From assembly GCA_029339505.1 (NCBI GenBank), contig JAQISU010000108.1, forward strand, positions 18,718,501 through 18,782,500: DNA of 64,000 nt. Reading direction: 5' to 3'. The DNA comes from Unio delphinus (lineage: Eukaryota; Mollusca; Bivalvia; Unionida; Unionidae). Within the stretch, counting starts at the first letter, position 1, and each line of letters starts with the position of its first letter. The position numbers and the translations under genes are program-made. Shown here one piece after another: positions 12,490 to 25,295 of this stretch. Under the pieces are notes generated by a model that did no database searches, was not told the DNA's origin, and saw nothing but the letters and a program-made list of their open reading frames with translations.

Positions 12490-12730
12490 TATTATAACAT
12501 TCCGTTCATATTGTAACATTCCGTTAATATTGTAGCATTACGTTTATATTATAGCATTTCGTTCATTTTGTAGCATTTCGTTCATATTGCAGCGTTCGGT
12601 TCATTTTGTAGCATTACGTTTATATTATAGCATTTCGTTCATATTGCAGCATTTCGTTCATATTGCAGCATTTCGTTCATATTGAGCATTCCGTTCATTT
12701 TGTATCATTCCGTTCATATTGTAGTGTTAC
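12490..12730. repeat. 19-20 bp satellite, left block
   Basis: Tandem units of CATTCCGTTCATATTGTAG, with CATTTCG and CATTACG variants. The same family resumes at 14145, beyond a 1.4-kb unrelated block. Confidence 0.93.
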
Positions 12731-12739
12731 ACGCTTATG

Positions 12740-14140
12740 TATGTTGTTCCTATTGTTCTGATTGCTGTTGTTGTTGTCGCTGATGTTCTAAAATCCTCAA
12801 TTAAACACAGCACGGGTGGGTGGGTGGTGGTGTAGTCAAACCCATTTCTTTCATTAGCGGTTCATATCAGTTCGTACAACAAAACAATTACAGCCATTTT
12901 CATCATTCCAGCATGTTACAATTTCGTGACTAATGATTGTCGTCCACATTTTAGTAATTCTAGCTTATTAAAATAACAAAAAGTAGCACTTGGCCCAGTT
13001 TTAAACCCCACGTGTCGACAAGAAATGGAAAGCACGTCCCCTCTGTCCACGCCTTTTTTCCCCCGTCTCCTGTCTCATCAAAATGTCGCCATTTGCGCCC
13101 CCTACCACAAATACAATACTTCTATCATCGCTGTATTATATCCTAGATAAAATATTCCGTCCTGACTGAACATAAGTACTCCTCTTAAAGCTCCTTCTCA
13201 GCAGCAAATGCTTATATCTACTCTCGCCTTTACTAAATGTCGCGAAATCCCAATAAACGAAATTAAAGGCGCACTATCCATAACATTTCTTTCCTCTTCT
13301 TTCAAAATGCGAAACAATATTCTGTTTCACACATAATAAAACCAAACGAATTGCAACCCATGACGGAACTATTCACACATATCCCAAACGGCTGCCACCA
13401 GAAATTTTCTTGTACTCGCACAGGGGTATTCACTTGACCGAGCGGTGTCAAAACCCTAGCGCGAGTCACGCTGGAAGTCATATGGTTTCCCCAAATTTCC
13501 AAAGACTTCCATACAACTTGAGTTGTAAAATGGAAAGAAAGACGTGTCTGCTATAATTAATAATCTTTGCTCTAATCAATTGGCGACCCAGAGGAGACAA
13601 CTTGCCCAAGAGTCCATTAACCGCACCTTAGCATGGTTTTTCTCCATTATCATCCTATTTCCGTACCGCAAGCCCGTCATGCCATAGAAATTCCACTAGT
13701 ATTCCCTTACTAACTGGTTAATATTTAACTGCGCGACCCTAGGCCAGTCAATCCACAGAATTTCCGGCGTATCACGCTCATATCCATACGCCCATTTTCC
13801 ACTATGGACACATAAACGGTACCTACCAAGTTCCAACTGATTGATTCCATTATATTCCCCCCATAAATACTGCCATTTCAATCACATCACTTTTATACAC
13901 CGCGGAATTTTAATATGGACTATGTTACTCCAGGCCAGGGACAGTCATTCGGCTTGTACCCAAATTCACTACTAACGACCCCAGCATGGTTCAAATTCAC
14001 TAACACTCGGCTCTGTGATGTTTGCTCCTACTAACTGGCTAACTATTTCGGGCTAGTAATCTTTCCATGGCACCGAAGACCAAATACTCGCACAAATTAA
14101 AAACGGGATGCTGTCAAATACACATACTCCAAATTTATTA
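12740..14140. other. Unidentified 1.4-kb block splitting a satellite array
   Basis: This block is not made of the 19-bp satellite found on both sides and has higher GC content. No open frame carries a recognisable domain on either strand. I could not find convincing terminal repeats. It may be an old mobile-element insertion or the original unique sequence between two arrays. Confidence 0.4.
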
Positions 14141-14144
14141 CAGT

Positions 14145-14765
14145 AGTATTTAGTTCATATTGTTGCATTCAATTAATATTGTAGCAATCTGTTAATATTG
14201 TAGCATTCCGTTCATACTGTAGCATTTTGTTTATATAGTAGCATTTCGTTCATAATGTAGCATTCCGTTAATTTTCTAATATTCTATTAATATTGTAGCA
14301 TTCCGTTCATATTGTAGCATTTCGTCATAATATAGCATTACGATCATATTGTAGCATTCCGCATTTATTTTAGCATTCCGTTCATATTGAAGTATTCCGT
14401 TCATACTGTAGCATTCCGTTCACATTGTAGCGTTTCGTTCATATTGTAGCATCTCGTTCATAGTGTAGCATTAAGTTCATCTTGTATCATTCAATTCATA
14501 GTGTAGCATTCCGTTTATATTGTAGCATTTAATTCCAATTGTAGCGTTCCGTTTATATTGTAGCATTCCGTTCATTTTCTAATATTCAATTAATATTGTA
14601 GCATTCCGTTCAAATTATAGAATTCCGTTCAAATTATAGAATTCCGTTCAAATTATAGCATTTCGTTCATATTGTAGCATTCCGTTCATATTGTATCATT
14701 CCGTTCATATTGTAGCATTTCGTTCATATTGCAGCATTTCGTTTATATTGTAGCATTCCATTCAT
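14145..14765. repeat. 19-20 bp satellite, right block
   Basis: About 30 units of the CATTCCGTTCATATTGTAG family, with occasional CATTCAATT and AGAATTCCGTTCAAATT variants. It is the same family as the block at 12490-12730. Confidence 0.93.
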
Positions 14766-15271
14766 GGATGAATTATTATTGGTATACTTTTCATGGAGGA
14801 ATTATTATTCATATACTTTTCATGTAGTGATTAATATTCATATAGTTTTTATGTAGGAATTGGTATGTCTTATTTTCAATCAAACCACGTAGTAACAATT
14901 TTAAAATTTGGTGCCGTGCGTGAGTGTAATATGTACTTATGGCATAGTGTTATTTTTTCAGTGAACGCATTTTTATATGAGCTTTTTGAACAAATTTTTT
15001 GTGCATATATTTTTTTTTCAGCCAAAAATATTCTTGCTGCTTTTATATCTAATGTTTCAGACCAAACGTTTTTGCACACATTAATATGAGCTATCTTTAC
15101 TAAAGACTAATCCATCCATTTTAGAGCGTTCCTAGAATTCTACTTTTTGTTACTGTTTGTTTTTGTTTTTGTTTACTCTAAAGATTATTCGAAATGTAAT
15201 AAGTTTGCCATTTGACTTTAAAGAGCGTCAACACCTCTCTAATATTACAACATTTGTTTCACAATTTTCAG

Positions 15272-15422
15272 CCCACCATTAGCCTGTCTTTCTCAAAACC
15301 TATCGGCGAATCCAGCAGTGAACAAAATCCTGGGACAAAAGACAATGGTCGAGGAATGAGTGAGAGAGTGAATCACGTAAACAGTTTCAGAAACTGTTCA
15401 TCTCCCAGACTTACAAAAAGAG
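15272..15422 (+). CDS. Protocadherin, exon 2: cytoplasmic segment
   Basis: The exon follows a polypyrimidine stretch and CAG at 15269-15271 and ends at AAAAGAG followed by GTAACG. It is 151 bp long, opens in phase 0 (matching exon 1) and closes in phase 1 (matching exon 3). It encodes 50 residues of a Ser/Asn-rich, low-complexity cytoplasmic tail beginning PTISLSFSKPIGESSSEQNP. There is no catalytic domain. The matching phases on both sides are the main support. Confidence 0.75.
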
Positions 15423-15528
15423 GTAACGTTGAAGATGATTGATTGGAAATGTCGAAGCTTCTAGTATTTGCTAAACATTATGCTTTATGATCGTTCAAGA
15501 AATCTATACTGACGAATCACCAATTCCC

Positions 15529-15532
<4 letters not shown>

Positions 15533-15579
<47 letters not shown>
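15533..15579. repeat. (GT)n microsatellite
   Basis: An uninterrupted GT run of more than 20 dinucleotides in intron 2. Confidence 0.97.
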
Positions 15580-15582
<3 letters not shown>

Positions 15583-16859
15583 CTGTCAAATATGTACTAG
15601 TTTTTGTTAATAAGATAATTTAAATATTAACTAGGAACTAGGTACCTCCAAATGTTTTCATTTATGTCTCTTTTGTTTTTTTGTTGTTTCCTTTTAAGTC
15701 TCTGAGGATAATATAACTAAACTGAACAAAACATTTGCTAAGACTCTATGGTCTTAAACTAAGTAAAAAAAAAACGAAAAGAAACTAATAAATTTATAAC
15801 ATTTACACAAACAATTATTTTTCCTAGAATGCAAAGAGAAACTTTAACAATAACGTAATGCAATGTGAATTAGATCCGAAATAATCATAAATGTTCAATC
15901 ACAGTCCAAAGAATGGAATATTCTGATCTACATGTAGTCATGAATGTGATGATGTGCCAATAGCCTTGATGTATCGCAATGATAAAACCTAGAATGTCTC
16001 TGAATGAGTTAATCCCAAATTAGTGTTTAAGCCAAAACGTCAATGAGCACTTTGTAATTCCAGTGAATAATTTAAATAAACGAGTCTTCTGAAATGGTAT
16101 CTGAAATATCGGAACAGAAATAAAAAAAGATCCTGATAATTAATTCCTAGGCACTGAATGTAACAGTAATGAAGACTTTACTAACAAAACCTATATATAA
16201 TAATTCATTTGGCTTAATACACAATATAATTTTCCAGGGAAAACCCCAGATCATGAACTTAATTCGAATTAAACATCTATACAAAAATGAAAAACGTCAG
16301 GGAAGCTAAAATATATATTCAGTCACATACAGTTGTCAAGCAAACAATAGAATAATGATTTAAATATAAAAGTGATTTGCGGTTTCAGTAAACAGTGATG
16401 CAAAGTTCCACATGACTGATACAGTTATATATCTGTCACAAAAAAATCAAGTCTTTGGTACATTTATATGAGACGACGAAAACCTCATCCTTGGTTCAGT
16501 TATATGAATGGGAGAAATATATCCATCCTAGTTTTTAATATGTGTCTGTCATTTGCGATTCTCCGAAATGTGTACTATTTAGTTTTACTAACATAATAAT
16601 TTCCCACACAGAATAAAGACGATCTAAGTATTTTGTATGATAAAGTTTAATTCCTTGTTTTCGCATTTTTCTCTTCGGCAATATTTTGGGAAAATATTCT
16701 TTTGATGTCATTGTAACTATCGTATTATTAAGTGGATCTTTCTCGTCTCTGTAAACACGTTAAGTCGGTTAATCATGCTTTACGTTTACACTGTTTCAAT
16801 AGCTGGTGCTAACATTGTTGATTGTTTTATTACGAGTGATTTAATTATGTGTTGTTTGA

Positions 16860-17065
16860 TCTTTTAATTACTCATAAATTAATGTTAATGTATCATGAAT
16901 TTGCTTTACTGTATCATGGTTAGTTTTAACGTATCATTAATTAGTTTTAATGTATCATGAATTAGCTTTATTGTATAATAATTTTAATGTATCATGCACA
17001 ATTTGTAATGTATTAATAATTAGTTTTAATGTATAATGAATAAGTTTTAATGTATCGTCAATTTT
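16860..17065. repeat. Degenerate about 21-bp minisatellite
   Basis: Repeated variants of GTTTTAATGTATCATGAATTA occur in tandem with length drift. It lies in intron 2, just before exon 3. Confidence 0.8.
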
Positions 17066-17253
17066 TTTAAAAAAATCTTCATCATAAACTATCAGTATAT
17101 AAATACGGTTAGTCAATTCAAATATAGGCTTCAAATTCATGCACGTCATTTCTTTTATATTTCATAGTAAATCCATTTCTCTTTTCCTCATTCTCTCTTG
17201 TCTCTCAAATAGCTAATCCACGTTTGACTCATAAAGTACGTTTTTTCTTTCAG

Positions 17254-17450
17254 TGAATTCTCCAACGTTTCGACAGGAAATAATTCCATTTTCATTCAAG
17301 AAAGCATTAAATACACCTGGTTACATATTTGAAGAGGCACGTACTCCCTTGAAATTAGTACTCGTACATTCGGACTCTGGTATCCATAGCGACGGTAGTT
17401 CACATGAAAGTGAACCCCAGGGGTATATATCCAAAGATGTTGTAGTGTGA
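17254..17450 (+). CDS. Protocadherin, terminal exon 3: acidic cytoplasmic C-terminus
   Basis: The acceptor TTTTTTCTTTCAG ends at 17253. The joined phase-1 codon is GTG, after which the frame encodes about 65 residues ending in DVVV and a TGA at 17448-17450. The segment is rich in Ser, Glu and His (LVHSDSGIHSDGSSHESEPQ) and the last residues could form a small C-terminal binding motif. With exons 1 and 2 the protein totals about 1005 residues. No AATAAA is obvious in the next 100 bases, so the 3' UTR end is not placed. Confidence 0.8.
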
Positions 17451-17469
17451 TACAGGGCTGGACTCGTTT

Positions 17470-18055
17470 AATGCGAACACTTTATCCATTTCATATGAAC
17501 GCTTTATAAAAGTGTTTGTGAACACTTCCTACATTGTACAAGAACAATGTATACTGTGCTAGAACACTTAATATATTGTGGGTGAACATTGATAAATTGC
17601 GTACATACACTGTATACGATCACATCATGCTTTCTGAATGAACACTTGATAGATTGTATATGAACAGTCGATACAGGACCAATCGACATATTGTATCATA
17701 CTTGATACATTGTATATGAACGTTCGATACATTGTATATGAACACTTCATACATTGTATATAAAGACTTGAGAAATTGTATATGAACATTTGATATATGA
17801 ATACTTAATACTGATCACTTGATAGATTGTATATGAACTTTTCATACATTGTATATGAAAATGATACATGAACACTCGTAACATTGTATATGAACACTTG
17901 CTACATCAACACTTGATACACAGTTTATGAACATTTGATACAGTGTATGCGAGCACTCGCGACATTGTAATTGAACATGTTATACATGAACACTGGATAC
18001 ATTGCATATAAATACTTGATGCATTGTATGTAAATATTTATTTGTATATAAACAC
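17470..18055. repeat. About 22-bp minisatellite (GAACACTTGATACATTGTATA family)
   Basis: More than 20 irregular units of TGAACACTTGATACATTGTATA begin only about 20 bp after the protocadherin stop codon. The protocadherin 3' UTR must therefore either run through this array or end within a few bases. Confidence 0.9.
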
Positions 18056-18059
18056 TATG

Positions 18060-18085
18060 CACACACACACATACACACACACACA

Positions 18086-18152
<67 letters not shown>
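18060..18152. repeat. Compound (CA)n-(TA)n microsatellite
   Basis: A CA-rich stretch passes into about 30 TA dinucleotides. Confidence 0.97.
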
Positions 18153-18155
<3 letters not shown>

Positions 18156-18184
18156 TTTATGCAATGTTAATACCGAACAAACAC

Positions 18185-18325
18185 ATTTTATTCCAATGTG
18201 TCATGTTCCTTTCTTCCCCCACAATATTTGCCATTTCTAAATGTCACGAAGGGTGCCAATGCTAAGATGTGTGCGGTAACTAAATGTCGTGAAGGGCGCC
18301 AATGATATTGTTACGTGATGATGGT
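18185..18325 (-). other. Possible LTR-retrotransposon LTR/primer-binding boundary
   Basis: On the minus strand a segment ending CGTAACA near 18311 is followed after a few bases by TTGGCGCCCTTCACGACATT. This resembles the LTR end and tRNA primer-binding site of Gypsy elements. No gag or pol frame follows before the CA/TA repeats. The call is tentative and the LTR's other end was not found. Confidence 0.25.
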
Positions 18326-18677
18326 TATTATCGTTATCTATGGTTTCATGGCCCGGATCAAGTAAATAATACAATAAAAATATATGAAATTTGAAGATGG
18401 AATAAATGGAGAACTGAACAGAGATACATAATGGTACCACACGAATGCAGAATGAAATGATTTAATAAATTATATAAAAGAAATGGAATTGAACATGATA
18501 ATAGAATGATATACTTCACTTAGAAATAATTGGCAAGTTATAAAAATGCAATTAATCATTCTTATACCGATGTGACACGTTTTATCATGAAATCGAGAGA
18601 GCGATCGAACTCAATTTTCCAGCATGCTTGCAGAACTTGGTTGCGTGCCGACTCCGCTAAATTCCACGGTTGTGAAA

Positions 18678-18678
18678 A

Positions 18679-18737
<59 letters not shown>

Positions 18738-18740
18738 ATA
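18678..18740. repeat. (AAAT)n microsatellite
   Basis: About 15 AAAT tetranucleotides. From 18741 to about 19560 I see AT-rich sequence with no gene. Confidence 0.95.
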
Positions 18741-19649
18741 TTTGTCAGGCACTTCCTTCTGAGATCGAACTTTAGCCGCTTTCTCGTTACATCAGATATT
18801 GTCATATGGTAATTCAACAGAAACGAAGTCCAGTATAGGTCATTTGGCAGCCTGACAAATTATACACACACCCTATTACAGAATATTCGCGTATCTCCCT
18901 AATGGGATATTTAACATCCCTATTCAATAGACCTCCTTAAAGGCACACATCCATAATTAATATATTTCCCTAAAGGGATATTTAGCATCCCTAACTGAAC
19001 TGTAACATAAAATAGACATAATAAACCCCTAAGTCCCGCCGTTAACAACAAATAATCAATCTGATTAACTGTAGGAGGCAGGTGCTCGATTGTTCAGTTC
19101 AAATAATCTTTATTATGCAGATGGATTATTGAAATTCATTTCATTTGTTAACTACAATATTTGCTAAGAATTCATTGGCATAACATATCTAGGCAAATAA
19201 TATCAATTCCTAGCCCACATGATTCGCATTACATATAAACGATTCAATGCAACAACTATCACAAGATTCTCTTCAAGAAAATAATGTAAGTAATTCTTAG
19301 AATAAATGAGTCTCACAACATTCAAGACAAATGAATGCACACAATTTTCTTCCTAACTAATATCGAAAGAAAATTAATGTATGACTTTCAAAGAAATTAA
19401 ATACAAACAAATAATTAACAACTCATAGCAAAGAACAAATTACATGACAATGAGACAAAACACATTATGCTTTCGAGACTCGCTGCTTTCTATCGTATTA
19501 GAATATCTCTGTACTTTAACGAGATAATACTTGTTACCATCTCGGAATAAAAAACTTTTAGCCTTCAATACAAAATAATCTGCGATGAATACCTTAAAAC
19601 ATTTAATTTCGTCTTGGAAAACACAATATGTAGTCGTATATCTGTGTTA

Positions 19650-21400
19650 TATATACATGTATATATATGGATAGACTTGTTTATTTGGATGGAAGCAGCG
19701 TACAATTGGGTGATGATCTTTGATACTTGAGAGCGGCTGAGTGTATAGAATGAAGTGAACACGTCCAAGATCAGACCTTTGTGTAACACCACAACATATA
19801 TCAACTGGGTTGGAGTGTATTCCATTTGCGGATACAATTTGTGTTCTGTTGATTAAGTAGGACTTGAACCACATTAAGGCTGTATTCTGAATGCCAAATA
19901 CATGCTGGAGACGGTAAAGTAATAATCATGGTCTATTGTGTCAAATGCTGCAGAAAAATAAAGGAGGGTGAGGACTGTAATCATTCCGCTATCCAATGCA
20001 GAGAGAATGTCATTAAATACTTTTAGACGAATAGTTTCAGTACTGTGGCAAAGGTACATTGATAAAGGGACTGTTTAATTCAAATGAGATATAAGTTGGG
20101 TTAGAACAAAGTTTCCTAAGATTTTTTATCTGATCGGGAGATTGGAAACTGGGCGGAAGTTTTTTTTAAATCGTTATGGTCATTTGTTGGTTTCTTCAGC
20201 AGAGGTTTTACAATATCAGTTTTGAAAAACGATGGGGATTCCTCGGATTAGAGAGCGATATTAATAACATCAGTTAGGGAAGGCAATATTGACTTTGGTG
20301 CACTCTTGATCACGATTATCCGTACTAAATCCATATCGACAGATCCAAATGCTGCTAACGGTTGTCGCTGAAATTCTGTATCGTAACTGTATGGTTATGA
20401 CGAGTCAATTGAAAATGTGTTGTCAAGCCTATCTCTAATGGTTGTTACATTGCCAGGGAAGAAAGTTACAAACAGGCCCAGAAGGTCTACTGGAGAGAAG
20501 GTAGTTGGAAGTGGTGTATATTTGTTCCTTCACATTCGTTTGTTAGTTATCTCGAGGAGCCTTTTGCAGCTAGAAGTTTCTGTGATCTTTGCACTATAGA
20601 GAGATAATTTGGCTAAATGGAGTATGTTTTTCATAATGGCTTCATATATTTGCTTATGAATAGCGAATCTGGTGTAAAGGATAAAGCCTTTACGCTTTAC
20701 GGCGGTCAGCAGTGCGAAGATGGTCCCTAACACATCTATTCCACGGAGAACACTTTTGAACTGATGCTCTACACATGGTGTCTGGGGCATGTTTTACAAG
20801 AAATATACGCAGGCAGTTATCGAGTTGTTATGCTGTAGGTGGTAAGCACGTTTTTAGGTTTGCTTGGATATCATGTATTAGTTTGGTTTTTATTTATCAT
20901 ACGGATGTTTCTCGTAGTAGCAAATAAAGGTGAAGGGTTTTTGGACTGATACGTCCAGATGGCATATAATGCAGAGGTGATCTGATACAAATTCGTTGGA
21001 TACAATGGTGGACCGTAGAATAGTATCATCAGGTCTATGTAGAATCCAGTCTAAATTGTGACCATGTTTATGGGTGGGCTGGTTAAAGGTTGAAAACATG
21101 AATGGATTCTAGGAGTTTTGATGTGTATAGGTTTCCAGGACAGTTAAAGTGAAAGTTGAAATCTCCGCGAATGATCAGGTTGCCACCTATCGAATTCCAT
21201 ATTCCAGGAGATTCGGAAACTGTTCCGAAAGAAGATATTCAGTCAGCTTGCTTTTTCTACTAGGAGGAGGGCGGTTGAGGCAGATAAAATGGACTGACCT
21301 TTGTTCCATTGTGAGTGTTGTTTGGACTAGTTAAAACTATGTGTGGCAGAAACTGAAGGATTTGTTTTACTTAAAACATTTTATTATGGAATTCTTTGTG
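19650..21400 (-). pseudogene. Degraded CR1/L2-like LINE ORF2 relic
   Basis: Read on the minus strand from high to low coordinates, pieces of one ORF2 appear in order. An endonuclease C-terminus has THKHGHNLDWILHRPDD and SDHLCIICHLDV at about 21070-20950. An RT core piece has FSAAFDTIDHDYY at about 19960-19910. An RT palm piece has VDICCGVTQRSDLG and VHFILYTQPLSS at about 19800-19735. The pieces lie in different frames with stops between them, so the copy is dead. The conserved order fits a CR1/L2/Rex-type element. The two TA- and AT-rich flanks hide its ends. Confidence 0.75.
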
Positions 21401-21519
21401 AAGACAGCAATTCCACCTCAGCGAGACTGGCGGGATAGCGACTTGATGGAGTAACTGATGTATGTCTGATCCGCGCACTTGCGCTCATCGGCAAATGTTT
21501 TTAGCCATGTTTCTGTCCG

Positions 21520-21520
<1 letters not shown>

Positions 21521-21586
<66 letters not shown>
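21521..21586. repeat. (TA)n microsatellite
   Basis: More than 30 TA dinucleotides. From 21590 to 22590 there is AT-rich sequence with no gene recognised. Confidence 0.97.
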
Positions 21587-21587
<1 letters not shown>

Positions 21588-22589
21588 TTATTTATAGAAA
21601 ATGTTTAATTAATAGAATTTATTAATGATTAGGTACACACTGACTATAATTTGATCAAAATGTATGGCTGCAACGTTTCATGGAGACTCTATATTTATCA
21701 ATAAACAACGAAGAAATTATGATGCAATTAGAATTCAACAGAATGGAGATAGGGTTAAATAATGTGCACAGGGACAGTGAATAGGATAATGAAAGCAATA
21801 CTATGCAATGCAATATCTATAGAATATACACGAACGCAATAGGATTTATACGAACGCAATAGGATTTTAATGAAATTATAAGAACAAAGCAAGTCTTAAA
21901 TTAAAACTTGCAGTTTCACATGGTCTCTGTTTATTGGTAGATTCTACATAAAGCATTTTCTTATATCCGGTGTCTTAGTTAAACCTAATACTCTTTACAG
22001 CGTGTTGTTAAATACCCTTCCCGTTTATTATTGTCTTTATTCTTTTCTTATTCCTGTTTTCAGCCTGGTCTAACATTATGGGAGATTTACTAGAACCCTA
22101 GACCACTCATAAAAGTTCCAGTCCTGTAATTAAATAGGTCGAATGGACAGTTGGTATTCATCTTTACGATTTGATCCGTAGACACCTTTCACCTATTGAC
22201 TTATATGGTCATTTTATTCGTGCATTTGTTCCACAACTTCTGCAAAGATCATTGCCGGAATCCTTTGCTTAACTTTGAGAGGGTACTAAACATACAAACC
22301 CAAGAATTATGGTGATGACAACGTTAGAGCGAATGTTCTGTGTCAAATAAAAGGTTTGTGGGGCAGAGAATAGAGTGAATATATGTAAGCGTTAAGTTAT
22401 GTAGTCTCGTACAAAATAGGTTCACTGTGGAGATAGTACAACGAGACATATACATGCAAAATTCATTTAATGAAAAACATAACTGAAATATCAGAACTGT
22501 ATCGATATCTTGGGTGAAACGTGATCTGCTGATAGAGGCAGTCATTGCAATAGTAAATAGAGAACAAGTGGAAGGAATATGGAAAAGAA

Positions 22590-22745
22590 AGCCTGTGAAA
22601 GAAATAGGAAATACAAAGACAATGGAAAGAATATAAAATACAGAGACAATGGAAAAAAATAGGAAATACAGAGACAATGGAATGAATAGGAAATACAGAG
22701 ACAATGGATGGGATAGAAAATACAGAGACAATGGAAGGAATAGGA
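22590..22745. repeat. 26-27 bp minisatellite (ATACAGAGACAATGGAA family)
   Basis: Six units of GGAAATACAGAGACAATGGAA with a variable AT-rich spacer. Long reading frames on both strands are repeat artefacts. Confidence 0.88.
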
Positions 22746-22927
22746 AATCGCGTTACAATTCTTGGTCTTAAAATATGTAACATAAATAAAGTGAAACCAA
22801 CAATTAAAGTAAAACTAACAAGCAATTTATTTCCGTACGAAAAACAAAATGTAAATTTGAAAGACATTTACACTGATGTGAATTAAATTCCAAATTATCC
22901 GAAATATCCTATCACTAACTGTACCTC

Positions 22928-23430
22928 TTTATTGTGTCATTGTACTAGATAATACCACGAATTGTCCACAGATCAACATGACACTGTAATCGAGATCCAA
23001 CTATACATTAATGCGTCGTTGTACTAGACAAGAGCACGAATTTTCCACAGATCAACATGACACTGTAATCGGGATCCAACTGTACATTAATGCGTCGTTG
23101 TACTAGACAAGAGCACGAATTTTCCACAGATCAACATGACACTGTAATCGAGATCCAACTGTACATTAATGCGTCGTTGTACTAGAAAAGAGCACGAATT
23201 GTCCACAGATCAACATGACACTGTAATCGAGATCCAACTGTACATTAATGCGTCGTTGTACTAGACAAGAGCACGAATTTTCCACAGATCAACATGACAC
23301 TGTAATCGAGATCCAACTGTACATTAATGCGTCGTTGTACTAGAAAAGAGCACGAATTGTCCACATACCGAGATGACGCTGTGATCGAGATCTAACTGTA
23401 CTTAAATGTGTCATTGTACTAGACAAATCC
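22928..23430. repeat. About 79-bp tandem repeat, six copies
   Basis: Nearly identical units contain GCGTCGTTGTACTAGACAAG, CACGAATTTTCCACAGATCA and ATGACACTGTAATCGAGATC. The central four copies differ by only a few bases; the outer two are more diverged. High identity in the middle suggests recent array turnover. Confidence 0.93.
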
Positions 23431-23732
23431 CATACGTGCCCGAACGATCATACACAAGGCTGTCCCACAATACTTGATACGAAAATTAGAAATGTATTAT
23501 TTTGTACGTATTATTTGTCATTTTTTTATAGCATAGATACAATATATTCGCAAAAATACTTTTCTTTACCTGGCAGCCAACTTAACCCAACCATCCATGG
23601 CTCAGAATGAAAAAAAAATTATGTAATTGATATTTTCTAAGTCTATTCAAGTGCTGCCCAATTCCATGTTTCTACAGAGTGTCTGATCTTTAGGATTGTT
23701 TGGTTGTAAAACTCTTGTCATTGGTAATAGGT

Positions 23733-24217
23733 TGTATGTATGTATGTATGTATGTATGTATGTATGTATGTATGTATGTATGTATGTATGTATGTATGTA
23801 TGTATGTATGTATGTATCTATGTATGTATGTATGTATGTATGTATGTATGTATGTATGTATGTATGTATGTATGTATGTATGTATGTATGTATGTATTTG
23901 TGTATGTATGTATGTACGTACGTGCGTACGTAGGTAGTTAGGTAGGTAGGTAGGTAGGTTGGTAGTAGGTATGTTTGTATGTATGTATGTATGTTTGTAT
24001 GTATGTATGTATGTATGTATGTATGTATGTATGTATGTATGTATGTATGTATGTATGTATGTATGTATGTATGTATGTATGTGTGTGTACACGCATGACC
24101 GCCCACCCGCACGCACGCACGCACGTACATACGTGTACGTACGTACGTACGCGTATGTATGTATGTATGTATGTATGTATGTATGTATGTATGTATGTAT
24201 GTATGTATGTATGTATC
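23733..24217. repeat. Long (GTAT)n microsatellite with variant core
   Basis: Three blocks of GTAT repeats are separated by GTAG- and GTAC-rich variants and a short GC-rich ACGCACGC stretch at 24100-24150. Alternating Cys/Met/Tyr/Val and His/Thr/Tyr/Ile frames on both strands come from the repeat and are not proteins. Confidence 0.98.
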
Positions 24218-24219
24218 AA

Positions 24220-25130
24220 ATTTACAAGTGTATCGTTGATTATGAATATATTCTGTGTATTTGCATTTTAACTGGTACGTTATCGATCAATATAGTATGT
24301 AAATCAATGAAATGCTATGTCGTGTCATATTTTCAATCCATATTTCTTTCTTGGCATACAAAAATATCATGTTCCATATTGTGATTTGATTAAATAAGTA
24401 GGGACTGAATCTAGCCAACACACAATACACAATGACATGAATGGGATGATTTTTGAAAAATATTTATTAATGATGACTGATATGACACTTCTTTTCAACT
24501 CTCATAGACATCTGAATAATAGCCCATCCATTGCATGATCGGCTATTAAAAAATGATGTACAAATGGTATCGTTCATCAGCGAATAATCTTACATTTCAA
24601 CGAATATGTTCACTGCATGGATTTTCTACTGATATGATTAATATATTTATTCGTTAAAATAGTATGGCACATTACAGTGTAAGACGTATAAAACATTGGT
24701 CAAGTACAGATTTTGTGTAGTCCACTCCTCACCGTCTGCGGATGGTCCACCTTCAGAACCTCCCTATCCCGTAGATCCATAGGTCCAGAATCTGTTGCTC
24801 CTCGCATTGAGTTAACCAACATCATCATTGACCCCAGCAACTGCATGTACATCTACCCTGACCGACCGTATAATGCACTACCCACCTTGAAAAAATCTAC
24901 GAGATTAACGTATATGTTAGTGACCGTTATCACATATAAATTCACACTTCTATATGATAATGTAATACTTCGACAAATATGGTGAAAATGAATATTTATC
25001 TGAAGTATTTCAAATAATAGCTCAATACTTTTCTATATTACAATCACGGATTATGATTTTTCTATCTGGAACCATTGATTTCTTACTATCCTAAAACACG
25101 CTCCATACAAATAAAAAGAATCTAACCACA
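24220..25130. other. AT-rich interval without recognised genes
   Basis: Nothing coding was recognised. A slightly GC-richer patch at 24713-24900 gives a 90-residue plus-strand frame without a domain I can name. Confidence 0.5.
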
Positions 25131-25135
25131 AAAAT

Positions 25136-25295
25136 CAATAAGAAAGACATCCTGATGAAATTAATAAGAAAGGCATCCTGGTGAAATCAATAAGAAAGGC
25201 ATTCTGATGAAATCAATAAGAAAGGCATCCTGATGAAATCAATAAGAAAGGCTTCCTGATGAAATCAATAAGAAAGGCATCCTGATGAAATCAGT
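25136..25295. repeat. 26-bp minisatellite, six copies
   Basis: Units of ATCAATAAGAAAGGCATCCT plus GATGAA in tandem, nearly perfect. From 25300 to 26555 no gene was recognised; a pyrimidine- and C-rich patch lies at 26080-26135. Confidence 0.93.

Larger units (their letters stand above)
7277..15271 (+). other. Protocadherin intron 1, mostly minisatellites
   Basis: The intron is bounded by GTGAGT and TTTTCAG. From 7277 to about 8990 I see only AT-rich sequence without genes. Several tandem arrays of unrelated sequence then follow, listed separately, plus an RTE-type LINE 3' end at 11630-11795. No additional cadherin exon was found on either strand. Confidence 0.8.
15423..17253 (+). other. Protocadherin intron 2
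   Basis: The intron is bounded by GTAACG and TTTCAG. It contains a (GT)n run at 15533-15579 and a degenerate array at 16860-17065. No coding sequence was recognised in the rest. Confidence 0.75.

Noticed and set aside
23690..24384. Many Cys/Met/Tyr/Val and His/Thr/Tyr/Ile frames on both strands
   Set aside because: Products of a GTAT microsatellite.
24713..24985. 90-codon plus-strand frame in a GC-richer patch
   Set aside because: No domain, no splice context and no repeat support; noted only as unexplained.
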